Assembly: GCF_038069765.1 (NCBI RefSeq) | Contig: NZ_JBBPFS010000007.1 | Location: 1 to 64,000 of the forward strand | Source of the DNA: Arthrobacter_B sp038069765 | GTDB lineage: Bacteria > Actinomycetota > Actinomycetes > Actinomycetales > Micrococcaceae | Reading direction: 5' to 3' | Length of the DNA stretch: 64,000 nt | In this document: positions 8,743 to 16,863 of the stretch, piece by piece | Layout: each line of letters opens with the position of its first letter | Numbering within the stretch: the stretch's first letter is position 1 | Notes under the pieces: generated by a model | What the model was told of the DNA's origin: nothing | Databases searched by the model: none | Seen by the model: only the letters and a program-made list of their open reading frames with translations | Program-made: the position numbers and the translations under genes

Positions 8743-8820
8743 CACGGAAATCCGTGCCGGCATTGGTGCGGGGCGGGGGAGGAACCCTGATACTCGCCAG
8801 CTCGCATCAGGAAGCGGATC
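8743..8820. repeat. Structured intergenic repeat, copy B
   Basis: Second copy of the element at 5351-5444. It has a CACGG/CCGTG stem at 8743-8756, a G-rich run, a 24-nt hairpin at 8787-8810 with identical arms CTGATAC and GCATCAG around a different 10-nt loop, and GAAGCGG immediately after. It lies about 200 bp downstream of the LtrA gene. The hairpin arms are strictly conserved while the loop varies, suggesting selection on structure. Confidence 0.5.
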
Positions 8821-9168
8821 TGCGTGGAATTTGATCGAAAGTTGGATCAGTTAACTGGTGAAAGTTGGCCCCGTGCGGTGCTTCCAGCATCTGAGGTCCC
8901 CAAGGCTTTCCGGCGAAGCTCTGGAAGTGGAGCAGGCTAGTAGCTTCGTCTACGCCAGATGCCGAAGTTGTTCCGAAGGAAGGTTGTCTCGCATCCTATG
9001 GGATGTGAGACGCCCACACGAGACAAGTGAGGCGACGCAACGTTCCCTCCCTCAGTGGTATTGCCACTATGTATTGCAAGTTCCTTTCAGGCTTCGTGAC
9101 ATGAACACGGGTTGCAAGACAGTTTTGGCGAGTCGTGGCAAAACAGATCGGGCATGCTCAGTTTTCCA
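8821..9168. other. No supportable gene
   Basis: Moderate-GC stretch between repeat copy B and the degraded frame on the minus strand. A 110-codon open frame on the plus strand from 8858 lacks a ribosome site and any recognisable composition, so I do not call it. Confidence 0.4.
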
Positions 9169-9640
9169 TCAAGGCGCACATGGCTGCTGACTCGGCGTTG
9201 CTGGAAGCCAACTGGCGCAGCAGATGGCCGCCACTTTACCCAAGTTCGATATCGCGGGGATCATGCCCAGGTTGGCCCCAGCGCACCCGGACGGCAACGG
9301 GTTGACGAGCTTGGCCAGAGCAAATAATTCGTCTTCCTGCCATAACCTGTCCGCTTTCATCCTCACCCTCCAGAGCCTGGTTCCAGCCCGCCGGCGCTTC
9401 GTCCGCGACATAGATCCACCCCGGTGCGCCGGGTCGCTGTCCCGCCTGAGCTGGACCATGCCATCACTCAGCGGGCCGCTCGCAACCAGGTGCGCGACAC
9501 GATGTTTCAGCCCCAGCACTTCCCAGACCATGTAGGCGGCCGCCTCGCAATGCGCCAGACAAGCGTCGAGGAAGTCCCATAGCGCTTCTTGCCCGCGATC
9601 GGCTTGTGGACGAGGGCAGAGTCGCGGATGCGACCGAGCA
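9169..9640 (-). pseudogene. Degraded unrecognised coding remnant
   Basis: On the minus strand a protein-like stretch reads DFLDACLAHCEAAAYMVWEV then KHRVAHLVASGPLSDGMV and DPAHRGG, with amino-acid composition typical of real genes. Before and after this block the plausible frame shifts: after DPAHRGG the better frame is another one, reading IYVADEAPAGWNQALEG. No start with a ribosome site is present. I do not recognise the family. It appears to be a decayed gene lying downstream of the MetX-like hydrolase; confidence is low. Confidence 0.28.
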
Positions 9641-9645
9641 GGTCC

Positions 9646-10668
9646 TCAACCCAGCAGTTCCGTTACGGCCTTATCGATGAAAGCGGTGTCAGCGGCATTC
9701 TCGCCGCCACCGGCGAAGTGCCCCCAGATGCCCGGAATGACACGCACTTCGCTGTTCGGAAGGTGCTTGGAGGCCCACACCTCGTCCTCCGGCGGGAAGT
9801 AGAGGTCCTTCTCGGCGGGCATCTGAATGGTCCGCGCCTGGATGGAGGCCAACGCCGCCGTGGTGTCGCCGCCGAAACCCGGTGTCCTGCCCACGTCCCC
9901 GTGCTGCCAGGTCCAGAGCATGGTCAGCAGGTTGTTGGCATCCCGGTTATCGAGGAAAAATCCTTCCCAGAACCCGACCAGGAAGTCCTCGAGTGAGGTG
10001 AAGCCCAGCGTCCGCCATTCCTCGTGCCAGTAGAAGGCCTGCGAAAACCCCCATCCGGCGTAGACCCTTGCCGCCGCGCGCAGTCCCGTTTTCGGCTGAT
10101 CCGTGTACCAACCCTGACGCCACGCGGAGTCGGCGGTAATGGCGGCACGGACGGATTCGAGGAAAACGACATTGTGCGGCGCCGTGCGGGGAGAACCGCA
10201 GAAGGGAAGCAGCACGTCCATCATCTGCGGATAGCTGACGCCCCACTGGTAGGTCTGGCCTGCGCCCATGGACCAGCCCAGGACAAGGCGCAGGTGCTCA
10301 ATGCCCAGGTGTTCAGTGACGAGCCGGTGCTGCGCAGCGACATTGTCAAACACGGTGATGTTCGGAAAGCGCGGACCATCAAAGGGTTCGGGGGAGTTGC
10401 TGGGCGAGGAGGACAGACCGTTGCCGAACATGTTCGGGACGATGATGAAGTACTTCGACGGGTCCAGTCCCATTCCCTCACCGATCAGCCACTCGTTGTC
10501 CCAATGGCGTCCCGAATACCAAGTTGGGTAGAGGATCGCGTTGCTGCGGTCAGCATTCAACGTTCCATAAGTTTTATAGGCGAGGCGTGCATTCCGCAGC
10601 GTCATTCCCGACTGCAGGGAAATGCTGCCCAAGTCATAAACTTCGTAATCGCTGTCCATGATGTCCAT
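9646..10668 (-). CDS. MetX-like alpha/beta-fold hydrolase
   Basis: Alpha/beta-hydrolase of 340 residues in the homoserine-O-acetyltransferase-like group. The opening LQSGMTLRNARLAYKTYG and LYPTWYSGRHWDNEWLIG blocks resemble MetX relatives; the nucleophile elbow is GWSMGA near residue 143, and a C-terminal GHFAGG supplies the histidine. It lacks met neighbours, and members of this subgroup without met context are usually annotated only as hydrolases, so acetyltransferase activity should not be assumed. Two ATG codons (10668, 10659) are possible; neither has a strong ribosome site. The MerR gene at 11059 is divergent. Confidence 0.8.
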   Translation of the reverse strand: MDIMDSDYEVYDLGSISLQSGMTLRNARLAYKTYGTLNADRSNAILYPTWYSGRHWDNEWLIGEGMGLDPSKYFIIVPNMFGNGLSSSPSNSPEPFDGPRFPNITVFDNVAAQHRLVTEHLGIEHLRLVLGWSMGAGQTYQWGVSYPQMMDVLLPFCGSPRTAPHNVVFLESVRAAITADSAWRQGWYTDQPKTGLRAAARVYAGWGFSQAFYWHEEWRTLGFTSLEDFLVGFWEGFFLDNRDANNLLTMLWTWQHGDVGRTPGFGGDTTAALASIQARTIQMPAEKDLYFPPEDEVWASKHLPNSEVRVIPGIWGHFAGGGENAADTAFIDKAVTELLG

Positions 10669-11058
10669 TTCTCAGGGGAGGGTTGCCCTGCAGTCCAGCC
10701 TGTGCCGGTGGGAGTGTCAAGAGTGGGGAGGGCGACGTCAGGCTGGGTCCATCCGCGGATCCCACGTCGGGTCCGGGTGCGACGTCGACTGCCTCCCCAT
10801 TCACATGCGTCAATGTTTCCGCGGCGCCACCCAGCGAGCCGCCTCTGCCTCGGAACCGTACCGGGCGACGGCGCCCTGTAGCAGCGGTCCTGATACTCCC
10901 GAGAGCGCCGCGCGGACCGCGTCGAGCAGCACCGGATCGGGATTGGCCACTGCCGGATGGTCGTCATCGAGGCCAGGGTAGGCTGTGCGAAGTCGTACGG
11001 TCCGAAGCGCTGTACGGGTCGATGGACTTTTGTCCCGGGCTTAAGGAAGGCTCCGCTC

Positions 11059-11895
11059 ATGCATTTGTCCCTTGTTCCGCCGCGTCACGTCGTGATCGGT
11101 GATGCGGCGTCGTTCGTCGGCACCACCCCGGAGACGATCCGCAGGTACCACGATATTGGCCTGCTCCTCGAGCCTGAACGGGGCAGCGACGGCCAGGGCC
11201 GGTACGGCTACGAATCCATGATCCGGCTGCTGTGGGTCCAAAAGATGGTCGACGGCGGGATTGCTTTGGACGACATGTGCGACGTTTTTGCCGACCCGGC
11301 TCCTGCTGGTGTGGACAGCGGCCGCGATGCCGCCGTCGTGCAGCGCCTGCGCACCGTGGGGGGCAGGATGGGTCTGCTCTCCGACTTCGTCACCGGCCGG
11401 CTCGAGGGTCTGCCCGAGGGTTTCCTGCGCCAGACGGACCTGGATGCCCTGCTGGTCATGGAGCGGATCTTCGGCTCGCTCGGTGCGGCCATAGGCGCGG
11501 GCCGTTACCTTGCGCTGGCCGCTCACCCGGGTTTGCGGGAGGAATCCGACCGTGTTGATGCCGCCGAGGAAGCGCTCGATGACACGGTGCCTGTCGACGA
11601 CCCCCGCGTGGCACAGGCGGCTGCCGAACGGCACGCCTTCGAACGGAGGCTGGGCGCCGCCATCGAGGATTCCGGCCAGACGCAGAGTGACGATGCACTT
11701 TTCGACTCCTGGGATGCTCTGCACCCCGCTGTCGCCGGAACTGAGGGCGAAGCCTGTCAGGTCACCGGTGGAGGGGACAATCGCGTGACCCTCAGCGAGG
11801 CCATTGGAATGACGCCCTACGACTATTCCCCGGCCCGCCTGCGGTGCCTGGAATTGACCATTGAACTCGACGCCAAGGAGTTGTCCGCTTCCTAG
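11059..11895 (+). CDS. MerR-family transcriptional regulator
   Basis: Regulator of 278 residues whose first 75 form a MerR-type winged helix: GDAASFVGTTPETIRRYHDI GLL motif region, then GYESMIRLLWVQKMVDGGIALDD. The rest is a long, mostly helical and acidic region, larger than in metal-sensing MerR proteins and without a cysteine cluster, suggesting an organic or protein ligand. The open frame runs 34 codons upstream, but AAGGAAGG sits just before the ATG at 11059. It faces away from the MetX-like hydrolase across a 390-bp gap in which I see no gene. Confidence 0.82.
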   Translation: MHLSLVPPRHVVIGDAASFVGTTPETIRRYHDIGLLLEPERGSDGQGRYGYESMIRLLWVQKMVDGGIALDDMCDVFADPAPAGVDSGRDAAVVQRLRTVGGRMGLLSDFVTGRLEGLPEGFLRQTDLDALLVMERIFGSLGAAIGAGRYLALAAHPGLREESDRVDAAEEALDDTVPVDDPRVAQAAAERHAFERRLGAAIEDSGQTQSDDALFDSWDALHPAVAGTEGEACQVTGGGDNRVTLSEAIGMTPYDYSPARLRCLELTIELDAKELSAS

Positions 11896-12051
11896 ACAGG
11901 GCGTAATGTCCCGGTTCGAAGGCCGGCCACACTTCTGGGGGCCACCCCGTCTCGTTCGCGGATACCTCGTGCCAGAACGCTATGGAGAAGTCCGAACCTC
12001 AAGTGCAAAGAAACGTTTGCAAATAAACCTTTGCGATGGCATGCTGGGTCC

Positions 12052-12669
12052 ATGACCGCAGCATCATTCCCCGAGCCGACTCCAGCCCAGGACGGCGACC
12101 GCATTCTCGAAGGCCCCGTCCTCAAGGCCCTCGCCCATCCCCTCCGTGTGCAGCTGCTCCAGGTCCTCTCCCAGTACGGGCCACAAACAGCCAGCAGTAT
12201 CGGCAAGCGGGTAGGGGAGTCGAGCGGTGCTACGAGCTACCATCTCCGGCAACTGGCCCGCCACGGCCTGGTCCGTGAAATCACGGACCGAGGTTCGGGG
12301 CGTGAGAGGTGGTGGGAACGCACGCGCGGCGCGCTGACCATCAACGCACCCACGCAACAGGACCCCGCCGTCCGGGAAGCGGTCCGGCAGGTCAGCCGGA
12401 CCTTTGAGCGCGGACGCGCAGAACTGCTGGCCGCGTTCATGGCAAGCGACCTTTCCGCAATGCCGCCGGAGTGGGCCGAGGCCCCGGTGATCAGCACCTT
12501 CAACGCCCACTTCACCGCAGATCAGCTGGAGGCGTTCACCCGGGACATGGAAACGGTGCTGCGCGAGAAGCTCGAGACCTATCGCAGCGATCCAAAGACA
12601 CCCGGGGCCCGCCCCGTTCAGCTGCATTTCAACGCATTTCCACTCATCGATACACAGGAGCCGACATGA
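12052..12669 (+). CDS. ArsR-type winged-helix regulator
   Basis: Predicted transcriptional regulator of 205 residues with an N-terminal HTH_20-type winged helix (LKALAHPLRVQLLQVLSQYG, then GATSYHLRQLARHGLV). The C-terminal 110 residues are helical and lack metal-binding cysteines, as in the larger ArsR-like family associated with transporter control in Arthrobacter and relatives. An inverted GCAAA/TTTGC pair and a repeated TTTGC lie just upstream at about 12008-12035 and could be its operator. The stop overlaps the next small gene by ATGA, so both are translated from one message. Confidence 0.85.
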   Translation: MTAASFPEPTPAQDGDRILEGPVLKALAHPLRVQLLQVLSQYGPQTASSIGKRVGESSGATSYHLRQLARHGLVREITDRGSGRERWWERTRGALTINAPTQQDPAVREAVRQVSRTFERGRAELLAAFMASDLSAMPPEWAEAPVISTFNAHFTADQLEAFTRDMETVLREKLETYRSDPKTPGARPVQLHFNAFPLIDTQEPT

Positions 12670-12884
12670 GTTCTGCCGTCCTCGGGTATTACCAGCCCGC
12701 CCCCAGCAGCGCCCACGCAGGTTTCACCTCCCGCGCCCTGATCCGTCTGGGCACGGCTTTCATCACAGCCGGTTCTCGGCTCGCAGATCAGGAGGGCCCC
12801 GAAGCCGTGCTCCTCAAACAGCATGCTGAGCGCCGGACCGATGCATCCGCCATCGCACACAGCGGACTCCACCTGCTGCTGTAA
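12666..12884 (+). CDS. Small hypothetical protein coupled to regulator
   Basis: A 72-residue protein whose ATG shares ATGA with the stop of the HTH regulator, strong evidence for translational coupling. It is moderately basic, without a membrane segment or cysteine; the middle part reads LIRLGTAFITAGSRLADQ, an amphipathic helix. I do not recognise a family. It may be a helper of the regulator or an unrelated small protein riding on its transcript. Confidence 0.6.
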   Translation: MSSAVLGYYQPAPSSAHAGFTSRALIRLGTAFITAGSRLADQEGPEAVLLKQHAERRTDASAIAHSGLHLLL

Positions 12885-12901
12885 AACACTAAAGTGGCGA
12901 T

Positions 12902-13738
12902 ATGAAAGCGCGTCCCTACAGTGCAGTTGATGTTTTCTCCGCCGACCCGTATCGAGGCAATCCACTGGCGGTGGTGCACGACGCCGACGGATTGACTGCG
13001 GAGGAAATGCAGCGGTTCGCGACCTGGACCAACCTCTCGGAGACAACGTTCCTCCTGGCCCCCAGCAGTCCGGAGGCCGACTACCGGGTAAGGATCTTCT
13101 CCGCCAAGGAGGAACTGCCCTTCGCCGGCCATCCCACGCTGGGGTCGGCCAAAGCGTGGCTCGACGCCGGCGGATCCCCCAAATCCGGTGGGACCCTCCT
13201 CCAGGAATGCGCGGCCGGGCTCATCCCGGTCCGGGTCGAGGAGGAATTGCTGGCCTTCGAGGCGCCGCCACTAACACGATACGAGTCCGTGGAGGAACCG
13301 CTCACCCGCAGGATCGCGGCGGTCCTGGGGGTTCCGAGAGAGGCCGTCCTCGCTGCATCGTGGCTGGTCAACGGCCCGCAGTGGATTGGTGTCCGGCTTT
13401 CCTCGGCGCAGCAAGTCCTGAGCCTGGAACCTGATCCGGCAAAGGCCGGCGACCTGGAAATCGGCGTGGTGGGCCCGCACGACACCACAGCCGAAACCCA
13501 GTTCGAGGTGCGTGCCTTCGTCGGAGGAGACCCCGTCTGGGAAGATGCCGTGACCGGCAGCCTGAACGCGGGCCTGGCACGGTGGCTGATCGACACAGAG
13601 TTGGCGACGGCGCCCTACACTGCGTCGCAGGGAACAGTACTCGGCCGGCAGGGCCGGGTGCACGTCAGTCTCCGCGACGGAAAGATCTGGGTTGGCGGCC
13701 ACGTCACGAGCTGCATCGAGGGATCGGTCCGTCTTTAG
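12902..13738 (+). CDS. PhzF-family isomerase/epimerase-like protein
   Basis: PhzF family protein of 278 residues, a diaminopimelate-epimerase-like fold. Visible hallmarks are VDVFSADPYRGNPLAVV at residues 9-25 with the glycine-asparagine turn, SETTFLL near 46 holding the catalytic glutamate, the block LPFAGHPTLGSA near 76, and the late DAVTGSLNAGLA. In phenazine producers PhzF isomerises DHHA, but no other phz gene is present, so its substrate is open; most solitary homologues are uncharacterised. ATG at 12902, 17 bp after the small gene. Confidence 0.9.
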   Translation: MKARPYSAVDVFSADPYRGNPLAVVHDADGLTAEEMQRFATWTNLSETTFLLAPSSPEADYRVRIFSAKEELPFAGHPTLGSAKAWLDAGGSPKSGGTLLQECAAGLIPVRVEEELLAFEAPPLTRYESVEEPLTRRIAAVLGVPREAVLAASWLVNGPQWIGVRLSSAQQVLSLEPDPAKAGDLEIGVVGPHDTTAETQFEVRAFVGGDPVWEDAVTGSLNAGLARWLIDTELATAPYTASQGTVLGRQGRVHVSLRDGKIWVGGHVTSCIEGSVRL

Positions 13739-13827
13739 CGACCGCCCGCCGCACGGTTCCGCAGCCGAGCAGTTCCTTCAGGGCCGGCGGCCGTCGCCCG
13801 TGTAGGCTCTGCCCCGCTCACGGTGCG

Positions 13828-14247
13828 TCAGGCCGGCGTGGGCTCGAGCCGATTGATGAGGGCGATCAGCTGGCCGCGGAGAAGCTGGTCCGACAATCCG
13901 GCTGATTCCACCGGCGACCCACGCAGTAGATTGATACTCTCGACTACCGCTTGGCCTCGAACGGTGATGCGGGTGCGTATTGATCGCGTGTCCAGCGTGT
14001 CGCGAACCCTGGAGACCAGCCCCTTAACCTCAAGCTTTTCGAGGACTCTTCCCATGGTCTGAGCCTGGATATGCACCAGATCGGCAAGGCGCGTCTGGCT
14101 GATCGGGCCGCTGTGGGCAAGTGCCTCCAGCGTGGTTGCGCCGGCATGGGCGACGTCCAGGCCCGTCAAACGCTGGCTCTGGTAGTGGTCGTTCAGACGT
14201 GCGGCCGTACTCAACAAGCGACTGCTCGCCCAATGTGCTGTACTCAC
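13828..14247 (-). CDS. MarR-family regulator
   Basis: Predicted MarR-type regulator of 139 residues with the winged helix in the middle: ALAHSGPISQTRLADLVHI, then QTMGRVLEKLEVKGLVSRV and a wing containing DTRSIRTRITVRG. The frame extends 25 codons upstream of the GTG at 14247, but that segment is not MarR-like and the GTG has a purine-rich AGAGAG leader. A GTACGTAC-type palindromic stretch overlaps the start and may be a self-binding site. Convergent with phzF; no obvious target gene beside it. Confidence 0.82.
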   Translation of the reverse strand: MSTAHWASSRLLSTAARLNDHYQSQRLTGLDVAHAGATTLEALAHSGPISQTRLADLVHIQAQTMGRVLEKLEVKGLVSRVRDTLDTRSIRTRITVRGQAVVESINLLRGSPVESAGLSDQLLRGQLIALINRLEPTPA

Positions 14248-14551
14248 GTACGTACTCTCTTTCTTTGACCACCATCCTCTGTTCCGAACCAGGAAGACCT
14301 GCGACCGGAACAGTAGCGGCAACCGGACAGGACCTGCCGCGAGGCCGGTGTCTGTCGGTGTACAAGCCAGCCTAGCGGCCTACAATCTCACGGATCACCA
14401 CGTCGAACGTCCCTGTCACTTCTTGTGCCTGTCCCGGAAAGGGTCGGATCACGCGCATAGCAGGATTAACCAGGCGCCCGTCCCCGGCGGTCCGGCCCGC
14501 CGAACGGGCTGATTTTCGCCCCGATAACTTGCCGGGGATAGGGTCGGAGGT
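14248..14551. other. Intergenic region, no gene
   Basis: About 300 bp between the divergent marR and GNAT starts. Apart from the GTACGTAC motif at the marR start I see no gene, hairpin or repeat strong enough to name; it presumably holds the promoters of both genes. Confidence 0.4.
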
Positions 14552-15127
14552 GTGAACCACATCCTTCGTTCTGCGACCGCAGCCGATCTTCCCCAAGCGG
14601 CCCGGACACTTGCTCTCGCCTTCGATCGCTACCCCTGGACCCGGTGGTCCATTCCGGCGGATCGTTACGAGGCGCGTCTTGAGGAACTCCAGACCCTCTA
14701 TTTGAAGCACGCCCTATGCCACGGACTCGTCTTAATCGACGAGGAGGTGCGAGGGGTGGGGGCTTTCCTTCCGCCTGATACTCCTGAGCCCGGAGGCGAT
14801 ACACAAGCACGCATTGCGGAACTGCTGGGCAACCGACTAGAGATCCTCATGGGACTGCAGCTTCCGAGTCTCCCCTCTGACGCCTGGAACCTGGCAACTC
14901 TCGGCGTGCATCCTGGCAGTGCAGGAAAAGGCCTTGGATCCGCGATCATCTCTGAAGGGCTTCGACAGATCGACGGTATTGGTCCGGTGGGGTTGGAGAC
15001 CTCCGACGAGCGAAACGTACAACTATATGAACGCCACGGATTCACCATCACTGCGACGACGCATATTCCGGGTGGCCCCTCCGTCTATTCCATGCGCCGC
15101 GATCTCACCACAAAGGACGGAAGATAG
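14552..15127 (+). CDS. GNAT-family N-acetyltransferase
   Basis: Acetyl-CoA-dependent transferase of 191 residues. The acetyl-CoA binding motif A is visible as LATLGVHPGSAGKGLGSAI near residues 113-131, followed by motif B (VGLETSDERNVQLYERHGF) near 150-168. An N-terminal LRSATAADLPQAARTL is typical for the family. The start is a GTG very close to a GGAGG, so the exact start is not certain. The acceptor substrate is unknown. It lies immediately upstream of the IS481 insertion. Confidence 0.88.
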   Translation: MNHILRSATAADLPQAARTLALAFDRYPWTRWSIPADRYEARLEELQTLYLKHALCHGLVLIDEEVRGVGAFLPPDTPEPGGDTQARIAELLGNRLEILMGLQLPSLPSDAWNLATLGVHPGSAGKGLGSAIISEGLRQIDGIGPVGLETSDERNVQLYERHGFTITATTHIPGGPSVYSMRRDLTTKDGR

Positions 15128-15180
15128 GGCACTAGATACGGGCCAAACGGGTCGCCCTTAGCGTCGACCTCTGTATCGCC

Positions 15181-15186
15181 CTAGAT
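15181..15186. repeat. IS481 target-site duplication, left
   Basis: CCTAGA directly before the left inverted repeat; the identical six bases follow the right inverted repeat at 16257-16262. Confidence 0.85.
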
Positions 15187-16256
15187 GTACTGAGACACCA
15201 CGTTAATTACACGGCGATATAGGTGAAGACCTCTTAGGTTGGTGGTTACCACACCGGTCCGAACCCAAGAGGTCTTCATGTCCCACCGTAACGCCCGTCT
15301 GGCTCCTGCCGGAAGAATGATCCTGATCCAGCGCGTCACCGAGGGCCGGCCCGTCGCGCACGTAGCGAAGGAAATGGGCATATCCAGGCCCACCGCCTAC
15401 CGCTGGGTGACCCGCTACCGGGATCAAGGACTACCTGGCCTGGAAGACCGATCCTCCCGACCGAAGTCCTGCCCGCACGCCACCAGCGCAGAAAAAACGG
15501 CCGAGGTCCTGGCTGCTCGCACCGAGCACCGCTCCGGGCCCTCGGACCTGGCCGCCCGGACCGGTGTCGGTGCCCGCACGGTCTCCCGGATCCTGGCCCG
15601 CGCGCACGTTCCCAAGCTCTGGGACCTGGACCCGCTGACCGGGATCCGGATCCGTGCCTCACGTGCCACGGAACGCCGCTACGAACGCGACGCACCCGGG
15701 GACATGATCCACATCGATGTGAAGAAACTCGGCCGGATCCCCGACGGAGGCGGCTGGCGGGCGGACCCGAACCAGTCCGTCCGTAACCACACCAAAGGGC
15801 ATACCCGGTTGGTTTCGACTACGTTCACGTGGCTGTCGATGATCACTCCCGGCTCGCGTTCGTCGAGGTTCACCCGGATGAGAAAGGTGCCACCTGCGCC
15901 GGGTTCCTTACTCGGGCCGCAGCGTTCATGGCCGCGAACGGGGCACCGGTGAAACGGGTAATGACGGATAACGCGTTCGCTTACCGGCTCTCCAAAGACT
16001 TCCAGTCCGTGCTGGCCGGCCTGGAGGCCAAGCACATCCTGATCAAGCCAAGGCATCCGTGGCAGAACGGCAAAGCTGAACGCTTTAACCGGACCCTGCA
16101 GGAAGGCTGGGCCTACCGGCACGTCTTTACCTCGAACCAGGCCCGTACCGATGCCCTCCAGCCGTGGTTAGACTTCTACAACCACCAACGCCCGCACGGC
16201 AGCCTCGGAGGCAAAGCACCGATCACCCGGTGTAACTAACGTGCTGTCTGAGTACA
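15187..16256 (+). mobile_element. IS481-family insertion sequence
   Basis: Complete 1070-bp element. The ends are 27-bp inverted repeats at 15187-15213 and 16230-16256 with 24 matches, beginning TGTACT as expected for IS481 relatives. It is bounded by a 6-bp CCTAGA direct repeat and contains one transposase gene filling nearly all of it. Retention of both the target duplication and near-identical ends suggests a recent insertion. The duplicated site contains the stop codon of the usp gene on the right, so that gene was not damaged. Confidence 0.93.
15278..16239 (+). pseudogene. IS481 transposase, frameshifted
   Basis: Starts MSHRNARLAPAGRM with an N-terminal helix-turn-helix (VAHVAKEMGISRPTAYRWVTRY), followed by the DDE integrase core. 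The catalytic residues fall in IHIDVKKL, then VAVDDHSRLAFVEVH, VMTDNAFAY and WQNGKAERFNRTL. The first frame runs to 15952 but loses similarity at about 15811; the correct continuation (GFDYVHVAVDD) is in the -1 frame and ends at 16239. One G seems to be missing at 15811-15812. IS481 elements normally use a single uninterrupted gene, so this copy is inactive unless the shift is a sequencing error. Confidence 0.88.
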
Positions 16257-16262
16257 CCTAGA
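16257..16262. repeat. IS481 target-site duplication, right
   Basis: Second copy of CCTAGA, immediately after the right inverted repeat. It includes the complement of the usp TAG stop codon at 16258-16260. Confidence 0.85.
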
Positions 16263-16617
16263 GGCGCCGGGCCTTAACCGAGATCACCGGGGCGTTGGCC
16301 TCGAGCAGGATCTGCTGCGCCGCGCTGCCGAGCAGGAACTTGCCAACCGGGCTGCGGTGCTTGACGCCGATGACCACAGCGGAGGCGTCGATCGCTTCAG
16401 CAGCGTCAAGGAGATCGCCCACGGCGTCGTGGTTGCGGGGATCCGGCATGCGGTAGGTGACCGGCACGCCGTCGAGCTCGGTGCCTTCGGGGTCGAGCTG
16501 GGTGCCTTCCAAATTGAAAACCACCAGGTCTTCCTGGCGGCGCCGGGCTTCTTCGATGGAGGCGCTGAGCGCGGCCTCGCCCTCGGGAGTGCTGGTGCGG
16601 GCAACGATGACGGTCAT
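16258..16617 (-). CDS. Universal stress protein (UspA domain)
   Basis: Single-domain universal stress protein of 119 residues. The C-terminal ATP-binding signature G-2x-G-9x-G-S is visible in VVIGVKHRSPVGKFLLGSAA, and the protein opens with the beta strand MTVIVART. It is somewhat shorter than the usual 140-150 residues because the first loop is compact. Such proteins bind ATP and modulate stress physiology; no partner is indicated. The stop codon lies inside the IS481 target duplication and is preserved. Confidence 0.88.
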   Translation of the reverse strand: MTVIVARTSTPEGEAALSASIEEARRRQEDLVVFNLEGTQLDPEGTELDGVPVTYRMPDPRNHDAVGDLLDAAEAIDASAVVIGVKHRSPVGKFLLGSAAQQILLEANAPVISVKARRL

Positions 16618-16863
16618 GAAGTCTCCGACGTGGGTGGGGGTGAAGAAGGACGATGAAAAAATTCATCTTGCGGGCGAATTTTGTTCTTCAGGTTCTCCGC
16701 ACTGAGCAGAAAAAGCAAAACAGGTGGAGTTTGTTAAGAGCGGCAGCCAGGCCGACCCCGCCAATATGACAGGGATCACTTAGGATCTTTGGGTGGTTAC
16801 TACGACGTTGAGTACTGACCAGCGTTCATGTCCCTTCTCCCCCCACTAAGGACAGTTGATTTC

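Noticed and set aside
8858..9190. 110-codon plus-strand frame as a gene
   Set aside because: No ribosome site, unusual residue composition, and it opposes the more protein-like minus-strand remnant.
15811..15812. Programmed frameshift in the IS481 transposase
   Set aside because: No slippery heptamer is visible, and IS481 elements normally carry one continuous gene; a missing base is simpler.
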